From NCBI GenBank assembly GCA_041741155.1, contig JBGSKO010000144.1:1-64000 (forward strand): DNA of 64,000 bases, written 5' to 3'. Each line of letters begins with the position of its first letter. Positions within the stretch are counted from its first letter, which is position 1. The notes beneath the pieces were generated by a model. It did not search any database. It was not told the origin of the DNA and saw nothing but the letters and a program-made list of their open reading frames with translations. This DNA comes from M3007 sp041741155. Its GTDB lineage: Bacteria; Bacteroidota; Bacteroidia; Chitinophagales; Saprospiraceae. Below, piece by piece: positions 42,535 through 50,055 of the stretch. A program made the position numbers and the translations under genes.

Positions 42535-42939
42535 TCAAAAAAAACGTTCACATGCAAGAGAAATCGTACAAACCAAAAACACAAAAATTCCACTCCAAAC
42601 AAACTTATCAATAAAATGTATCCCTCGAGCCTGCGTGCCTGTTCGTTCTGCATCGTTTATTGGCGAATTTGAAACATGCTTTTTGCTGTTAACAATTTTT
42701 TCCCAAACCCATAGCACGGCACCAATGGAAAGTGCGCCAAGTACAAGAAAAATTGCGATAACTAATATTTCCAAATAATCAGGGGCATAGACAAGATTTT
42801 TACCACTAAGCACAAGTAAATGACAAACTGGAGAAAAGAAATAATCATGTGCCCACCCAAGTAGTATGCCTAATGAAAAGACAAAAAATGCCTTTTGAGT
42901 ACCTGTGTATTTAGCGAAATGTCTATTGATAAACTTCAT
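42535..42939 (-). CDS. Small membrane protein of unknown function
   Basis: This 134-residue protein has three hydrophobic helices (AFFVFSLGILLGWAHDYFF, then EILVIAIFLVLGALSIGAVL, then VWSGIFVFLVCTISLA) with a polar loop containing NSKKHVSNSPINDAERTG. I cannot assign a family. It lies between the PIN toxin and the mfd fragment A, in the second module after mfd, with a 29-bp gap to the PIN gene. Its base composition is more AT-rich than the flanking housekeeping genes, which suggests acquired DNA. It may be an accessory of the module or a passenger. Confidence 0.6.
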   Translation of the reverse strand: MKFINRHFAKYTGTQKAFFVFSLGILLGWAHDYFFSPVCHLLVLSGKNLVYAPDYLEILVIAIFLVLGALSIGAVLWVWEKIVNSKKHVSNSPINDAERTGTQARGIHFIDKFVWSGIFVFLVCTISLACERFF

Positions 42940-42968
42940 GTGCTTTAACCAATATTGAAGGAAAACCC

Positions 42969-43418
42969 TTACCTCCCAACCAACGGCACCACCTCCACCA
43001 AATGCTCAAACCGCCTAAAATCGGCCACATTGTGCGTGAGCACCGAATCCACGCCCTCTACTAGCATGGTGGCCACGATGTTGGCATCATAAACCTGCTT
43101 TCCGGCTGTGGAGGTTTCTTCGATCAGCGTCAGCAGGCGCGAAGTTGTCGCATCATTTGTCTCAGCTACTTGCATAAACTTCAGAAATTCGGCCACTTCG
43201 CGTTGAAGCGCGGCATAGTCCACTTTTCCCACTTTTAGCATTTCGGAAGACATGACTTTCAGGTACTCCCGGATAACCTGACGGTTAATCCAAAGGCTAT
43301 CGTAGGCTGCGGGGAGCGCCATTAGAGCCTGTTGGGCATCTCGTTGAAAAGGCGATGAAGCCACATTGGCGTAAACCAAAATGTTGGTGTCAATGAAGAT
43401 TTTTTTCCCAAGCGGCAT
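42969..43418 (-). CDS. PIN-domain ribonuclease toxin (VapC-like)
   Basis: This 149-residue protein has a PIN domain with the acidic metal-binding residues at the expected places: KIFIDTNILVYAN (first Asp), REYLKV (Glu), AGKQVYDANIVATM (Asp) and SVLTHNVADFRRF (final Asp). VapC-type PIN toxins cleave tRNA or rRNA. Its start overlaps the 3' end of the upstream gene (43390-43764), which is the usual antitoxin-first arrangement. Length is at the upper end of the VapC range. It belongs to the second module downstream of mfd. Confidence 0.88.
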   Translation of the reverse strand: MPLGKKIFIDTNILVYANVASSPFQRDAQQALMALPAAYDSLWINRQVIREYLKVMSSEMLKVGKVDYAALQREVAEFLKFMQVAETNDATTSRLLTLIEETSTAGKQVYDANIVATMLVEGVDSVLTHNVADFRRFEHLVEVVPLVGR

Positions 43419-43764
43419 CTTCGTAGATTTCTTCGCGACTAAAGGTTTGGGGTTCTACACCGGGGAAGACGTGGTTAGAAAAATGCCAAGGCTGAGACTT
43501 TGCAGTTTTGTCTGCTCCTTTACCCGGTTTCTGGGCTGATCGGGTAGTTCGTTTGGTTGCTACAGCGCCTTTTTCCGGCGTTGCACGAGCATACACTTCT
43601 GTGCCTTCAGACGGTGTCTGGGCGATTTGTGCGGATTGTTCGTTATCGGTAACAGCCTTACCGTCAATGGAAAGGATACGGATATTGAGCCGCCTCAGCT
43701 CTTGCAGCAGCAACCCGAATTCTTTTTTCTTGTGTTCGCTGATTTCCAACACCAACGTTTTCAT
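43390..43764 (-). CDS. Probable antitoxin of the PIN toxin
   Basis: This 124-residue protein starts MKTLVLEISEHKKKEFGLLL, a short amphipathic N terminus, has a central disordered, basic, Ala/Thr/Lys-rich part, and a C-terminal segment (SQPWHFSNHVFPGVEPQTFS) before REEIYEDAAWEKNLH. A folded N-terminal domain plus a flexible tail that binds the toxin is typical of VapB-like antitoxins, and its last 29 bases overlap the PIN gene. A longer in-frame reading to 43962 only translates the mfd 3' fragment B in a wrong frame and is rejected. TACTTTTG at 43778-43785 is its likely promoter. Confidence 0.75.
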   Translation of the reverse strand: MKTLVLEISEHKKKEFGLLLQELRRLNIRILSIDGKAVTDNEQSAQIAQTPSEGTEVYARATPEKGAVATKRTTRSAQKPGKGADKTAKSQPWHFSNHVFPGVEPQTFSREEIYEDAAWEKNLH

Positions 43765-43777
43765 AAATCTTTTTTTG

Positions 43778-43785
43778 CAAAAGTA
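43778..43785 (-). promoter_or_regulatory. -7 element TACTTTTG of the PIN module
   Basis: Minus-strand TACTTTTG 14 bp upstream of the ATG at 43764 and 42 bp after the stop codon of the mfd 3' fragment B. Confidence 0.45.
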
Positions 43786-43826
43786 CACACCCGGGGCTTG
43801 TAAATCAACATTGCGCTGCAAGCAGC

Positions 43827-43907
43827 CTAAGCCCCCACCACTCCCAGCAACACCTCCAGCGTACCTTTTGTCTGTTTCATGCCGCGCACCTCGTCCTGCA
43901 CGAAGAT
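43827..43907 (-). pseudogene. Partial copy B of the mfd 3' end (81 bp)
   Basis: This piece encodes IFVQDEVRGMKQTKGTLEVL and LGVVGA-stop, identical to the last 26 residues and stop codon of the mfd gene. Only two bases differ and both are synonymous glycine changes. It is preceded by the wrecked nucleotidyltransferase and followed by the PIN module. Confidence 0.93.
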
Positions 43908-43933
43908 GCCTCTGTCCGGCAATGAGGCGGATA

Positions 43934-44097
43934 TCATTCCTCCGGCAGGTGTTCGAGGTCATTTAAGTCTTTGAATCGGCCGCTTGCCTTTTTGTTTTTC
44001 AGCAAATCGGGTAGAGAAAGGTAGTTAATCGGGATACCGTTTCACGGGCGTTCAGTAACCGTAAAAAGTCTTTGAAGTCGGGTGGTAGTGTGATCAT
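43934..44097 (-). pseudogene. Nucleotidyltransferase-like toxin gene with large internal deletion
   Basis: The gene starts at ATG 44097 inside the 68-residue gene and encodes MITLPPDFKDFLRLLNARE, a typical beginning of small nucleotidyltransferase (AbiEii/DUF6036-like) proteins. A few codons later, in a different frame, follows INYLSLPDLLKNKKASGRFK then DLNDLEHLPEE-stop, the typical C terminus of the same family. The catalytic middle (about 130-150 residues, including the GG/GS and DxD motifs) is missing and the frame is shifted, so the gene is dead. Confidence 0.7.
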
Positions 44098-44248
44098 AAC
44101 CGGAGAGTCGCATTCGAAGCAATTCAAGCGCAATAAGGCGCTCTATTGGTGGTTTGGACAACCAAAACCAGGTTTCTTCCCGCGGGTCTTGAGAAAGGGT
44201 ACCAACAGTCAGAATGCTCTTGTCAAGTTTTAGCAAATACTTGTCCAT
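44042..44248 (-). CDS. Small antitoxin-like protein of the first mfd-linked module
   Basis: This 68-residue protein reads TWFWLSKPPIERLIALELLR then MRLSGYDHTTTRLQRLFTVT, a pattern I associate with short proteins that precede nucleotidyltransferase genes and act as their partner (probable antitoxin). Its end overlaps the start of exactly such a gene, now reduced to a deletion remnant, so it is an orphan antitoxin. TACTTTTG at 44267-44274 lies 19 bp upstream. It is the first gene after the mfd stop codon, which is 61 bp away. Confidence 0.65.
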   Translation of the reverse strand: MDKYLLKLDKSILTVGTLSQDPREETWFWLSKPPIERLIALELLRMRLSGYDHTTTRLQRLFTVTERP

Positions 44249-44266
44249 GAAGGTTGAATTTTTTTA

Positions 44267-44274
44267 CAAAAGTA
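44267..44274 (-). promoter_or_regulatory. -7 element TACTTTTG of the nucleotidyltransferase module
   Basis: Minus-strand TACTTTTG 19 bp upstream of the ATG at 44248 and 35 bp after the mfd stop codon. Confidence 0.45.
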
Positions 44275-44308
44275 GGGCTTTCCTGTATAAAAGTGCATCG
44301 CAGACCGT

Positions 44309-46705
44309 CTAAGCCCCCACCACCCCCAGCAACACCTCCAGCGTCCCTTTTGTCTGTTTCATGCCGCGCACCTCGTCCTGCACGAAGATCAGTTCCTTGT
44401 TGGTCTGCTTGAGGTGGAAACCCATGATGCGGCCCTTCTCGCCCACAAACTGGATGATCTTGTTGAACTGGGCCGTTTCGTAGAAGGACGACTGCGGGTC
44501 GCTCACGAAGTAGCAGCGCAGTTTGCCGCCCTTGAGGATGAGCCGCTCGAAGCCGAGTTTTTTGCACAGCCAGCGCAGGCGCAGTCCCTCGAACAGGAAG
44601 TTGACCTGTTTGGGCAACTTGCCGAAACGGTCTTCCAGCATTTTTGAAAACGTCTCGATACCGGCCTCGTCGGTGATGTCGTCGAGCTGGGTGTACAGGC
44701 TGAGGCGCTCGGCGCTGTTGGACACATACTCGTCCGGGATGAGCATTTCCACATCGGTCTCGATGGTCACGTCGCGCACGTATGCGCCTTTTTGCGCCAG
44801 CTCGTCCTTGAACAGGTCTTTGAAATCGGTTTCCTTGAGTTCCTGAATGGCTTCGTCGAGGATTTTCTGGTAGGTTTCGTAGCCGATGTCGGCGATGAAA
44901 CCCGACTGCTCGCCGCCGAGCAGGTTGCCGGCGCCGCGGATGTCGAGGTCGCGCATGGCCACCTGAAAGCCGGAACCGAGGTCGCTGAACTCCTCGATGG
45001 TGCGCAGGCGCTTGCGGGCGTCGGCGGTGAGTACGCTCATGGGTGGCGCGAAGAGGTAGCAAAATGCCTTCACATTGGAGCGCCCCACCCGCCCGCGCAA
45101 CTGGTGCAGGTCGCTGAGGCCGAACATATCGGCGCGGTTGATGATGATGGTGTTGGCATTCGGGATGTCGAGGCCGGTTTCGATGATATTGGTACACACG
45201 AGTACGTCGTGTTTGCGGTCAATAAACTCCACGAGTACTTTTTCCAGGTGGTCGGCTTCCATCTGGCCGTGGGCGAGCGCGATATCCACGTCGGGACACA
45301 GGCGACGCAGGAGTTCGACCATTTTGGGCAAGTCGGTCACGCGGTTGTGTACGAAGAACACCTGCCCGCCGCGGTGGATTTCATAGTAAATCGCGTCCTT
45401 GATGAGGTCGTCGTCAAACACGCGGATTTCCGTGTGGATGGGCTGGCGATTGGGCGGCGGGGTGCGCAGGATGCTCATGTCGCGCGCAGCCATGAGGCTG
45501 AACTGGAGCGTGCGCGGGATGGGTGTGGCGGTGAGCGTGAGCGTGTCCACGTTCACTTGCAGGGCGCGGAGTTTTTCTTTGGCGGCTACGCCGAATTTTT
45601 GCTCTTCGTCCACCACGAGCAGGCCGAGATCTTTGAATTTCGCGTCCTTGCTCAGCATGGCGTGCGTGCCGATGACGATGTCTATTTGGCCGGCGGCTAA
45701 TTTTTTGAAAATCTCGGTTTTCTCCTTGGCGCTTCGGAAACGGTTCAGGTAGTCAACCGTTACGGGAAAATCTTTGAGGCGTTCGCTGAAGGTTTTCCAG
45801 TGCTGGAGGGCGAGGATGGTGGTGGGCACCAGTACGGCGGCCTGTTTGCCGTCGGTTACGGCTTTGAATGCGGCGCGGATGGCCACCTCGGTTTTGCCGA
45901 AACCCACGTCGCCGCAGATGAGGCGGTCCATGGGGTAGGCTTTTTCCATGTCGGCTTTCACGTCCTGGGTGGAGGTGACCTGGTCGGGCGTATCCTCGTA
46001 CATAAAACTGGCCTCCAGTTCATTTTGCAGGTAGCCGTCGGGCGGGAAGGCGTGTCCGGGCGCGGCCCGGCGCTTGGCGTACAGCTTGATCAGTTCCGCC
46101 GCGATGTCCTTGATCCGCTTCTTGGTGCGGGCTTTGAGTTGTTTCCAGGCGTCGGAGCCGATTTTGGACAGTTGCGGTGCGTCGCCTTCCTTGCCCACAT
46201 ACTTGGAAATCTTGTGCAGCGAGTGGATGCTGACGTACAGGATATCGTTGTTTTTGTACACCAGCCGCACGGCCTCCTGCATCTGGCCGCCGATCTCGAT
46301 TTTTTGCAGGCCCGAGTATTTGCCGATACCATGGTCAATGTGCGTCACAAAATCGCCGGGCTGCAGTTCGCGGATGAGGCGCACGTTCAGGGCCTGTTCT
46401 TTGGTGAAACCTGTGCGCAGTTTGTAGGCGTGGAAACGCTGGAAAATCTGGTGGTCGGTGAAGCAGGCGATTTTCAGGTCTTCGTCAATAAACCCGGCGG
46501 AGAGGGCCGTTTCCACGGGGTGCCAGGCTACGTTGGCTTTCAGTTCTTTGAAAATAGCCTGCAGGCGCGCGAGTTGCTTGGGGTTGTCGGAGCAGATAAA
46601 AACCTCGTAGCCGTTGTCCTGCCACTCGTGCAGGTTGCGGATGAGCAAGTCGAAGTTTTTGTTAAAACTCGGCTGCGGTTTGGCGTGAAAGGAGATGGTG
46701 GTCAT
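44309..46705 (-). CDS. mfd: Transcription-repair coupling factor, N-terminally truncated
   Basis: Mfd removes stalled RNA polymerase and recruits UvrA. This 798-residue product has the tail of the domain before the polymerase-interaction domain (QPSFNKNFDLLI), the CarD-like RNA-polymerase-interacting domain (LQPGDFVTHIDHGIGKYSGL, about residues 113-185), the full translocase core (Walker A GDVGFGKTE at 265-273, VVDEEQKFGV, TATPIPRTLQFSLM, QLRGRVGRSNVKA) and the C-terminal TRCF domain. Usual length is about 1100-1150 residues: roughly 330 N-terminal residues, the UvrB-like UvrA-binding module, are absent. The ATG lies two bases after the stop of a restriction enzyme gene. It may be a 5'-truncated gene or a translocase without UvrA recruitment. 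Confidence 0.9.
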   Translation of the reverse strand: MTTISFHAKPQPSFNKNFDLLIRNLHEWQDNGYEVFICSDNPKQLARLQAIFKELKANVAWHPVETALSAGFIDEDLKIACFTDHQIFQRFHAYKLRTGFTKEQALNVRLIRELQPGDFVTHIDHGIGKYSGLQKIEIGGQMQEAVRLVYKNNDILYVSIHSLHKISKYVGKEGDAPQLSKIGSDAWKQLKARTKKRIKDIAAELIKLYAKRRAAPGHAFPPDGYLQNELEASFMYEDTPDQVTSTQDVKADMEKAYPMDRLICGDVGFGKTEVAIRAAFKAVTDGKQAAVLVPTTILALQHWKTFSERLKDFPVTVDYLNRFRSAKEKTEIFKKLAAGQIDIVIGTHAMLSKDAKFKDLGLLVVDEEQKFGVAAKEKLRALQVNVDTLTLTATPIPRTLQFSLMAARDMSILRTPPPNRQPIHTEIRVFDDDLIKDAIYYEIHRGGQVFFVHNRVTDLPKMVELLRRLCPDVDIALAHGQMEADHLEKVLVEFIDRKHDVLVCTNIIETGLDIPNANTIIINRADMFGLSDLHQLRGRVGRSNVKAFCYLFAPPMSVLTADARKRLRTIEEFSDLGSGFQVAMRDLDIRGAGNLLGGEQSGFIADIGYETYQKILDEAIQELKETDFKDLFKDELAQKGAYVRDVTIETDVEMLIPDEYVSNSAERLSLYTQLDDITDEAGIETFSKMLEDRFGKLPKQVNFLFEGLRLRWLCKKLGFERLILKGGKLRCYFVSDPQSSFYETAQFNKIIQFVGEKGRIMGFHLKQTNKELIFVQDEVRGMKQTKGTLEVLLGVVGA

Positions 46706-46707
46706 GG

Positions 46708-47814
46708 CTACTTGGTTACGAAAATGATGTCTGCAAAAGCCGTGAATATCTGATTTTTACCCTTGTAAGTAAAATCAACCTTCAGGTCGGCCACATCTTT
46801 CTTTGCAAAATCATTCAAATAACCAAGAATAGTAGGTATGAGCATATCAAGGTTCCGTTTCAATTTCCAGGAGTTCTGAAAATCTTCAGTATCCACCAGC
46901 AACAGAAAGAGGCGGTTTTCGGAGCCAAAGCGCATTTCCCCCTGATTTTCATAAAGCCATTTTATCAAAGGACGGGAATTTGACATTGCCCTCAACAATA
47001 TAGAGTCATTTTCTTGTTTGATTTTATTTAGGGCATCTACACAAAAATCGTCATTTCGATTTTTCATTTTTTCAGTGATCTCGTAATGAATATCGCTGGG
47101 TTTTGCTGCCTTGCTATAGGAAATTTGCCCTTCTTTAGCCTTTTGTTTTAGGAATGTAAGTTCTACAGGGAAACCGTGCTCTTTACGTTTCTCCTTGAGG
47201 AACTCGGATGGCAGGTAGGTTACTTTGAGATCAAACGGTATGCCGTTGATAAAAAAGTCAACGCCTTTGATTTGTCCAACCGTAGGCAAGACTACTGGGT
47301 GTGATTTGAAAATGTGTTCGATCAGGATGCTTGACCAATGGTTGTACCAACTATTGAGCACATATCCACGAACTGCCGGATTTATCTCCAAATCAAATTT
47401 TGAGAGCAATACATCGTAGGAATTAATCCCTTTCACGTACCTGCTAACAAGATATTTATCCAACGAATTTTGGTAATCACCGCCCCAGTCGAAGGTTTTC
47501 AGTTTGAATAGTTCAGACACCAATTGATCTGTATCCAAATTGTCGGCTTGTACTGCATTGACTTTTCGGATGAAGCCGTCAAGGAGTAGATGTGATCTCG
47601 GGAGGTCTCCTGAAAGCAGCCTGAATAGTTCAGCAAATTGTTTGGACAATGATCGTTCGGATAGCACTACCTGATTTTCGCTCAAAAAGTGTTCGATCAA
47701 ACCCTTGCGCAATATGGATTTGATTTTTAACCACAACAGTCCTGATGAATCATAGTTGAACTCGTCGAGCCGACTGTTTTCATGCAGATTCTTCCAATAA
47801 TCAAAGTTTTTCAT
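46708..47814 (-). CDS. Type II restriction endonuclease, PD-(D/E)XK type
   Basis: This 368-residue protein has no clear specificity match, but residues 184-197 (GVDFFINGIPFDLK) form a PD-(D/E)XK active site with Asp186, Asp195 and Lys197, and Glu166 may be the fourth acidic residue. The gene overlaps the upstream N6-adenine methyltransferase gene by four bases, the usual layout of a type II restriction-modification pair. It would cut unmodified foreign DNA at the site protected by the methylase; the site is unknown. Base composition is AT-richer than the mfd gene next to it, and its stop codon lies two bases before the truncated mfd start, so the insertion boundary is here. Confidence 0.8.
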   Translation of the reverse strand: MKNFDYWKNLHENSRLDEFNYDSSGLLWLKIKSILRKGLIEHFLSENQVVLSERSLSKQFAELFRLLSGDLPRSHLLLDGFIRKVNAVQADNLDTDQLVSELFKLKTFDWGGDYQNSLDKYLVSRYVKGINSYDVLLSKFDLEINPAVRGYVLNSWYNHWSSILIEHIFKSHPVVLPTVGQIKGVDFFINGIPFDLKVTYLPSEFLKEKRKEHGFPVELTFLKQKAKEGQISYSKAAKPSDIHYEITEKMKNRNDDFCVDALNKIKQENDSILLRAMSNSRPLIKWLYENQGEMRFGSENRLFLLLVDTEDFQNSWKLKRNLDMLIPTILGYLNDFAKKDVADLKVDFTYKGKNQIFTAFADIIFVTK

Positions 47815-48911
47815 TCAACAAAGATTGCAGATTTGTTTTTGGGCATAACGTGCAGGGGTTTAGGGGAACAGACAAACAGAATCTCTTTGCTTCCTGCAAC
47901 GCTGCCTTTGCCCCCCCTGCCGTTTTGGTAGGTCTTGGTTTCAATTGCAACATTTTTGTATTTTGAAATCATGCGTTCAAGCTGTTCGACATCCGGGTAA
48001 CTCCGATCGTTGTAGCTGATCAGCCAATAAGGAATATCTTGCGCGTATTCAAAAAGTTTATTTAAGGAATTGATGGCATCTCTTTTCTTATCAAATCCGC
48101 TATATCGTTGCGGCTCATAGCGTTTTATAGTGTTGACAAAATCTTTGTCTCGCCAATATTCGGTATAGGTTTCCAATAAGTGATAAAAGCCTTGATAATC
48201 GGCATGGCTATCGCAGTAAGGGGGGTCAAAGTAAATTAAATCAACCTTGCCCAAGATGGGCAGCAGTTCCAAGATATCCTTGTTGAAACTGATGTTTTCT
48301 TTTCCGTTTGAAAAAACAGCGTTGTTGTACTTCGGCACCAACTCAAGGAAGATATCCTGTAGCGGACGCACCAAACTCCGATTTCGTTTGATGCGTTCGG
48401 GGTCGTTGGCATAACGCAGTGCTTGCGTATGTCCAAAGTGGCCCATGGTCACTTTTCGAGTCATACTGCGGTTGATAATCGCGAACGCAAGTGCTTTCTT
48501 GTAGGGATTTTCGAGTAGTTCAATGTTAGCACGAAGATTATCTAAAAAAAAAGCCTCTTCCTTTTCAAAGAAAAGTCCAGAATAGGTGTGTTCGATCAAT
48601 TGGAAGCGATTCTTTTTCGGGGCATCGTTTAGCAGAAAATCAATATCGGCTTGAGTCAGTTTATGTTCATCGTTTTCAATCAACGCTAAACCAATCTGGT
48701 GATTAAAATTTAGAAAATCGTTCGTGACTACTTGAGCGCCACGTTGTTTCAACAAGAAAGCAACCGTCTGTGAACCAGCAAAAGCATCAACGGCAATCCT
48801 TACCTCTTTAGAAATAAACTTGTTGATCCAAGCCAGATGCGTGTGCTTGGCTCCGAGGTATTGAGGCTCGGGAAACTGGTAATTGAAATACTTGAACTCT
48901 TCAAAAAGCAT
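47811..48911 (-). CDS. DNA N6-adenine methyltransferase (D12 class) of a type II R-M system
   Basis: This 366-residue enzyme begins with the SAM-binding part (QYLGAKHTHLAWINKF, then motif I VDAFAGSQTVAFLLKQRG), and has motif IV DPPY at residues 229-232 (LIYFDPPYCDSHADYQGF), which places it in the D12/alpha class of adenine methylases. It modifies the recognition site of the coupled endonuclease (4-bp gene overlap). The recognition sequence cannot be deduced. It is preceded by a 72-residue antitoxin-like ORF seven bases upstream. Composition is AT-rich against its neighbours, as expected for an acquired module. Confidence 0.9.
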   Translation of the reverse strand: MLFEEFKYFNYQFPEPQYLGAKHTHLAWINKFISKEVRIAVDAFAGSQTVAFLLKQRGAQVVTNDFLNFNHQIGLALIENDEHKLTQADIDFLLNDAPKKNRFQLIEHTYSGLFFEKEEAFFLDNLRANIELLENPYKKALAFAIINRSMTRKVTMGHFGHTQALRYANDPERIKRNRSLVRPLQDIFLELVPKYNNAVFSNGKENISFNKDILELLPILGKVDLIYFDPPYCDSHADYQGFYHLLETYTEYWRDKDFVNTIKRYEPQRYSGFDKKRDAINSLNKLFEYAQDIPYWLISYNDRSYPDVEQLERMISKYKNVAIETKTYQNGRGGKGSVAGSKEILFVCSPKPLHVMPKNKSAIFVE

Positions 48912-48917
48912 GGGAAG

Positions 48918-49136
48918 TTATTTGTCTTCGTTCAGCAAACGGTCAAAGTCCTCCCTGGTAATGCCTTTTTCCTGGATGACTCCCTCTACCTCTTGTTGAA
49001 GCAGCGTTTCGTAGTATTCCAGCAACATCGTGCGGATGGCCTCCATATCGCTTTTAGTCATAGGGCGACTGAACAACCGCAGTAGCATGAGTTGCACATC
49101 GTTCAGGGGTGTAGATATCGTGCTGGTTCGTTGCAT
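48918..49136 (-). CDS. Small antitoxin-like protein, apparently without toxin
   Basis: This 72-residue acidic helical protein reads LNDVQLMLLRLFSRPMTKSD and ends EGVIQEKGITREDFDRLLNE. The pattern (LQ..LL..F, then D/E-rich helix and KGITxxDxDxLL) is one I associate with short Bacteroidota proteins encoded directly before PIN-domain toxins. Here the gene that follows is the DNA methylase instead, six bases away. It may be a left-over antitoxin or may act as a controller of the restriction-modification module; neither is shown. It is the leftmost-transcribed gene of the accessory block, and the housekeeping genes begin 90 bp beyond it. Confidence 0.6.
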   Translation of the reverse strand: MQRTSTISTPLNDVQLMLLRLFSRPMTKSDMEAIRTMLLEYYETLLQQEVEGVIQEKGITREDFDRLLNEDK

Positions 49137-49226
49137 AATTCATTTTTTTTAAAAAAAACACCTCGGAAGCAGAAGTATTGCAAAGGAGTACAAAACTACA
49201 CTATTTCTTCAAAGCGGTAAAACGGC

Positions 49227-50000
49227 TTACTTACTCTTGAACGCCTCAATCGCCCCCTTCGTAAACTCCGACAACGCCAGCCGCCCGCTGATCGCCGCCC
49301 GCTCGCGCAGCAGTGCATCCCAGTGTTCGGTGCCTTGCCAGAAGATTTTTTTTAGTTCAGTAAGTGCTTCGATGTGGTAGCCGCTGAGGTTTTGGGTGAA
49401 ATGTTCGAGGTAGGCGTCCAGTTGCTCCACCGTGTCGAATACTTCCTGAAACAGCCCTTTCTCTTTGGCCCATCCGGCGGTTTGCCACTCGCCGGGGTTC
49501 AGGGCCATTTGGCAAAACGCCGCTGTGCCTACTTTGCGCTCCACCGCCGGGCCGATAACGAACGGCCCGAATCCTACGGCCAGTTCGCTCAACCGCACGG
49601 AAGCGAAATGCGCCGCCATGCAGTAGTCGGTGCCGGCGGCCAAGCCAACGCCTCCGCCGACAGCCTTGCCGTGTATGCGCCCGACGATGATTTTCGGGCA
49701 GCGGCGCATGGCGTTCAGCACATTGCCGAAACCGGAGAAAAAAGCGTGCCCCGTCTCAAAATCGCGGATAGCCGAGAGCTCATCGAAACTGGCGCCCGCG
49801 CAAAACGTCTTGTGCTCGGCACTGCGCAATACTACCGCCCGCACGGCCGGGTCTGCGCCGGCGGCATCGAAGGCGTCCACCAGCCCCTGCAGCATACGGC
49901 TTGGCAGGCTGTTGTGGTTGGGGTGAAAAAAGGTGATGTGCGCTATGCCGTTGGGCGCAACTTCGGTGCGGACATAGCCTTGTTGGGTGATATCTTGCAT
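49227..50000 (-). CDS. Enoyl-CoA hydratase/isomerase family protein
   Basis: This 257-residue crotonase-fold enzyme shows the oxyanion-hole sequences FCAGASFDELSA and IHGKAVGGGVGLAAGTDYCM (where acyl-CoA thioester would bind) and the usual trimer-forming helical tail. In hydratases two Glu residues act as acid and base; here the first position reads SELAVGFGPFVIG, so at least one Glu is plausible, and the second is uncertain. The exact reaction (hydratase, isomerase or lyase) cannot be given. The gene starts 55 bp after the Mpo1-like gene end and is separated from it by a perfect palindrome. Confidence 0.88.
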   Translation of the reverse strand: MQDITQQGYVRTEVAPNGIAHITFFHPNHNSLPSRMLQGLVDAFDAAGADPAVRAVVLRSAEHKTFCAGASFDELSAIRDFETGHAFFSGFGNVLNAMRRCPKIIVGRIHGKAVGGGVGLAAGTDYCMAAHFASVRLSELAVGFGPFVIGPAVERKVGTAAFCQMALNPGEWQTAGWAKEKGLFQEVFDTVEQLDAYLEHFTQNLSGYHIEALTELKKIFWQGTEHWDALLRERAAISGRLALSEFTKGAIEAFKSK

Positions 50001-50016
50001 GTTGTAAGGTAGCTTT

Positions 50017-50048
50017 AAACTTTCCAGGTTTGAAAACCTGGAAAGTTT
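50017..50048. repeat. Perfect 15-bp inverted repeat between two genes
   Basis: AAACTTTCCAGGTTT and AAACCTGGAAAGTTT are exact inverted copies separated by GA. It lies between the Mpo1-like and enoyl-CoA hydratase genes, both on the minus strand, and could act as a repeat element or a weak processing or termination signal; there is no long T-run beyond TTT. Confidence 0.9.
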
Positions 50049-50055
50049 GAACGAA

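Noticed and set aside
43765..43962. N-terminal extension of the PIN antitoxin gene
   Set aside because: The extension translates the mfd 3' fragment B in a wrong frame; the ATG at 43764 behind a promoter element is better.
41205..49136. Prophage or integrative element
   Set aside because: No integrase, transposase, phage structural gene or tRNA attachment site is present; the fragments of mfd fit recombination better.
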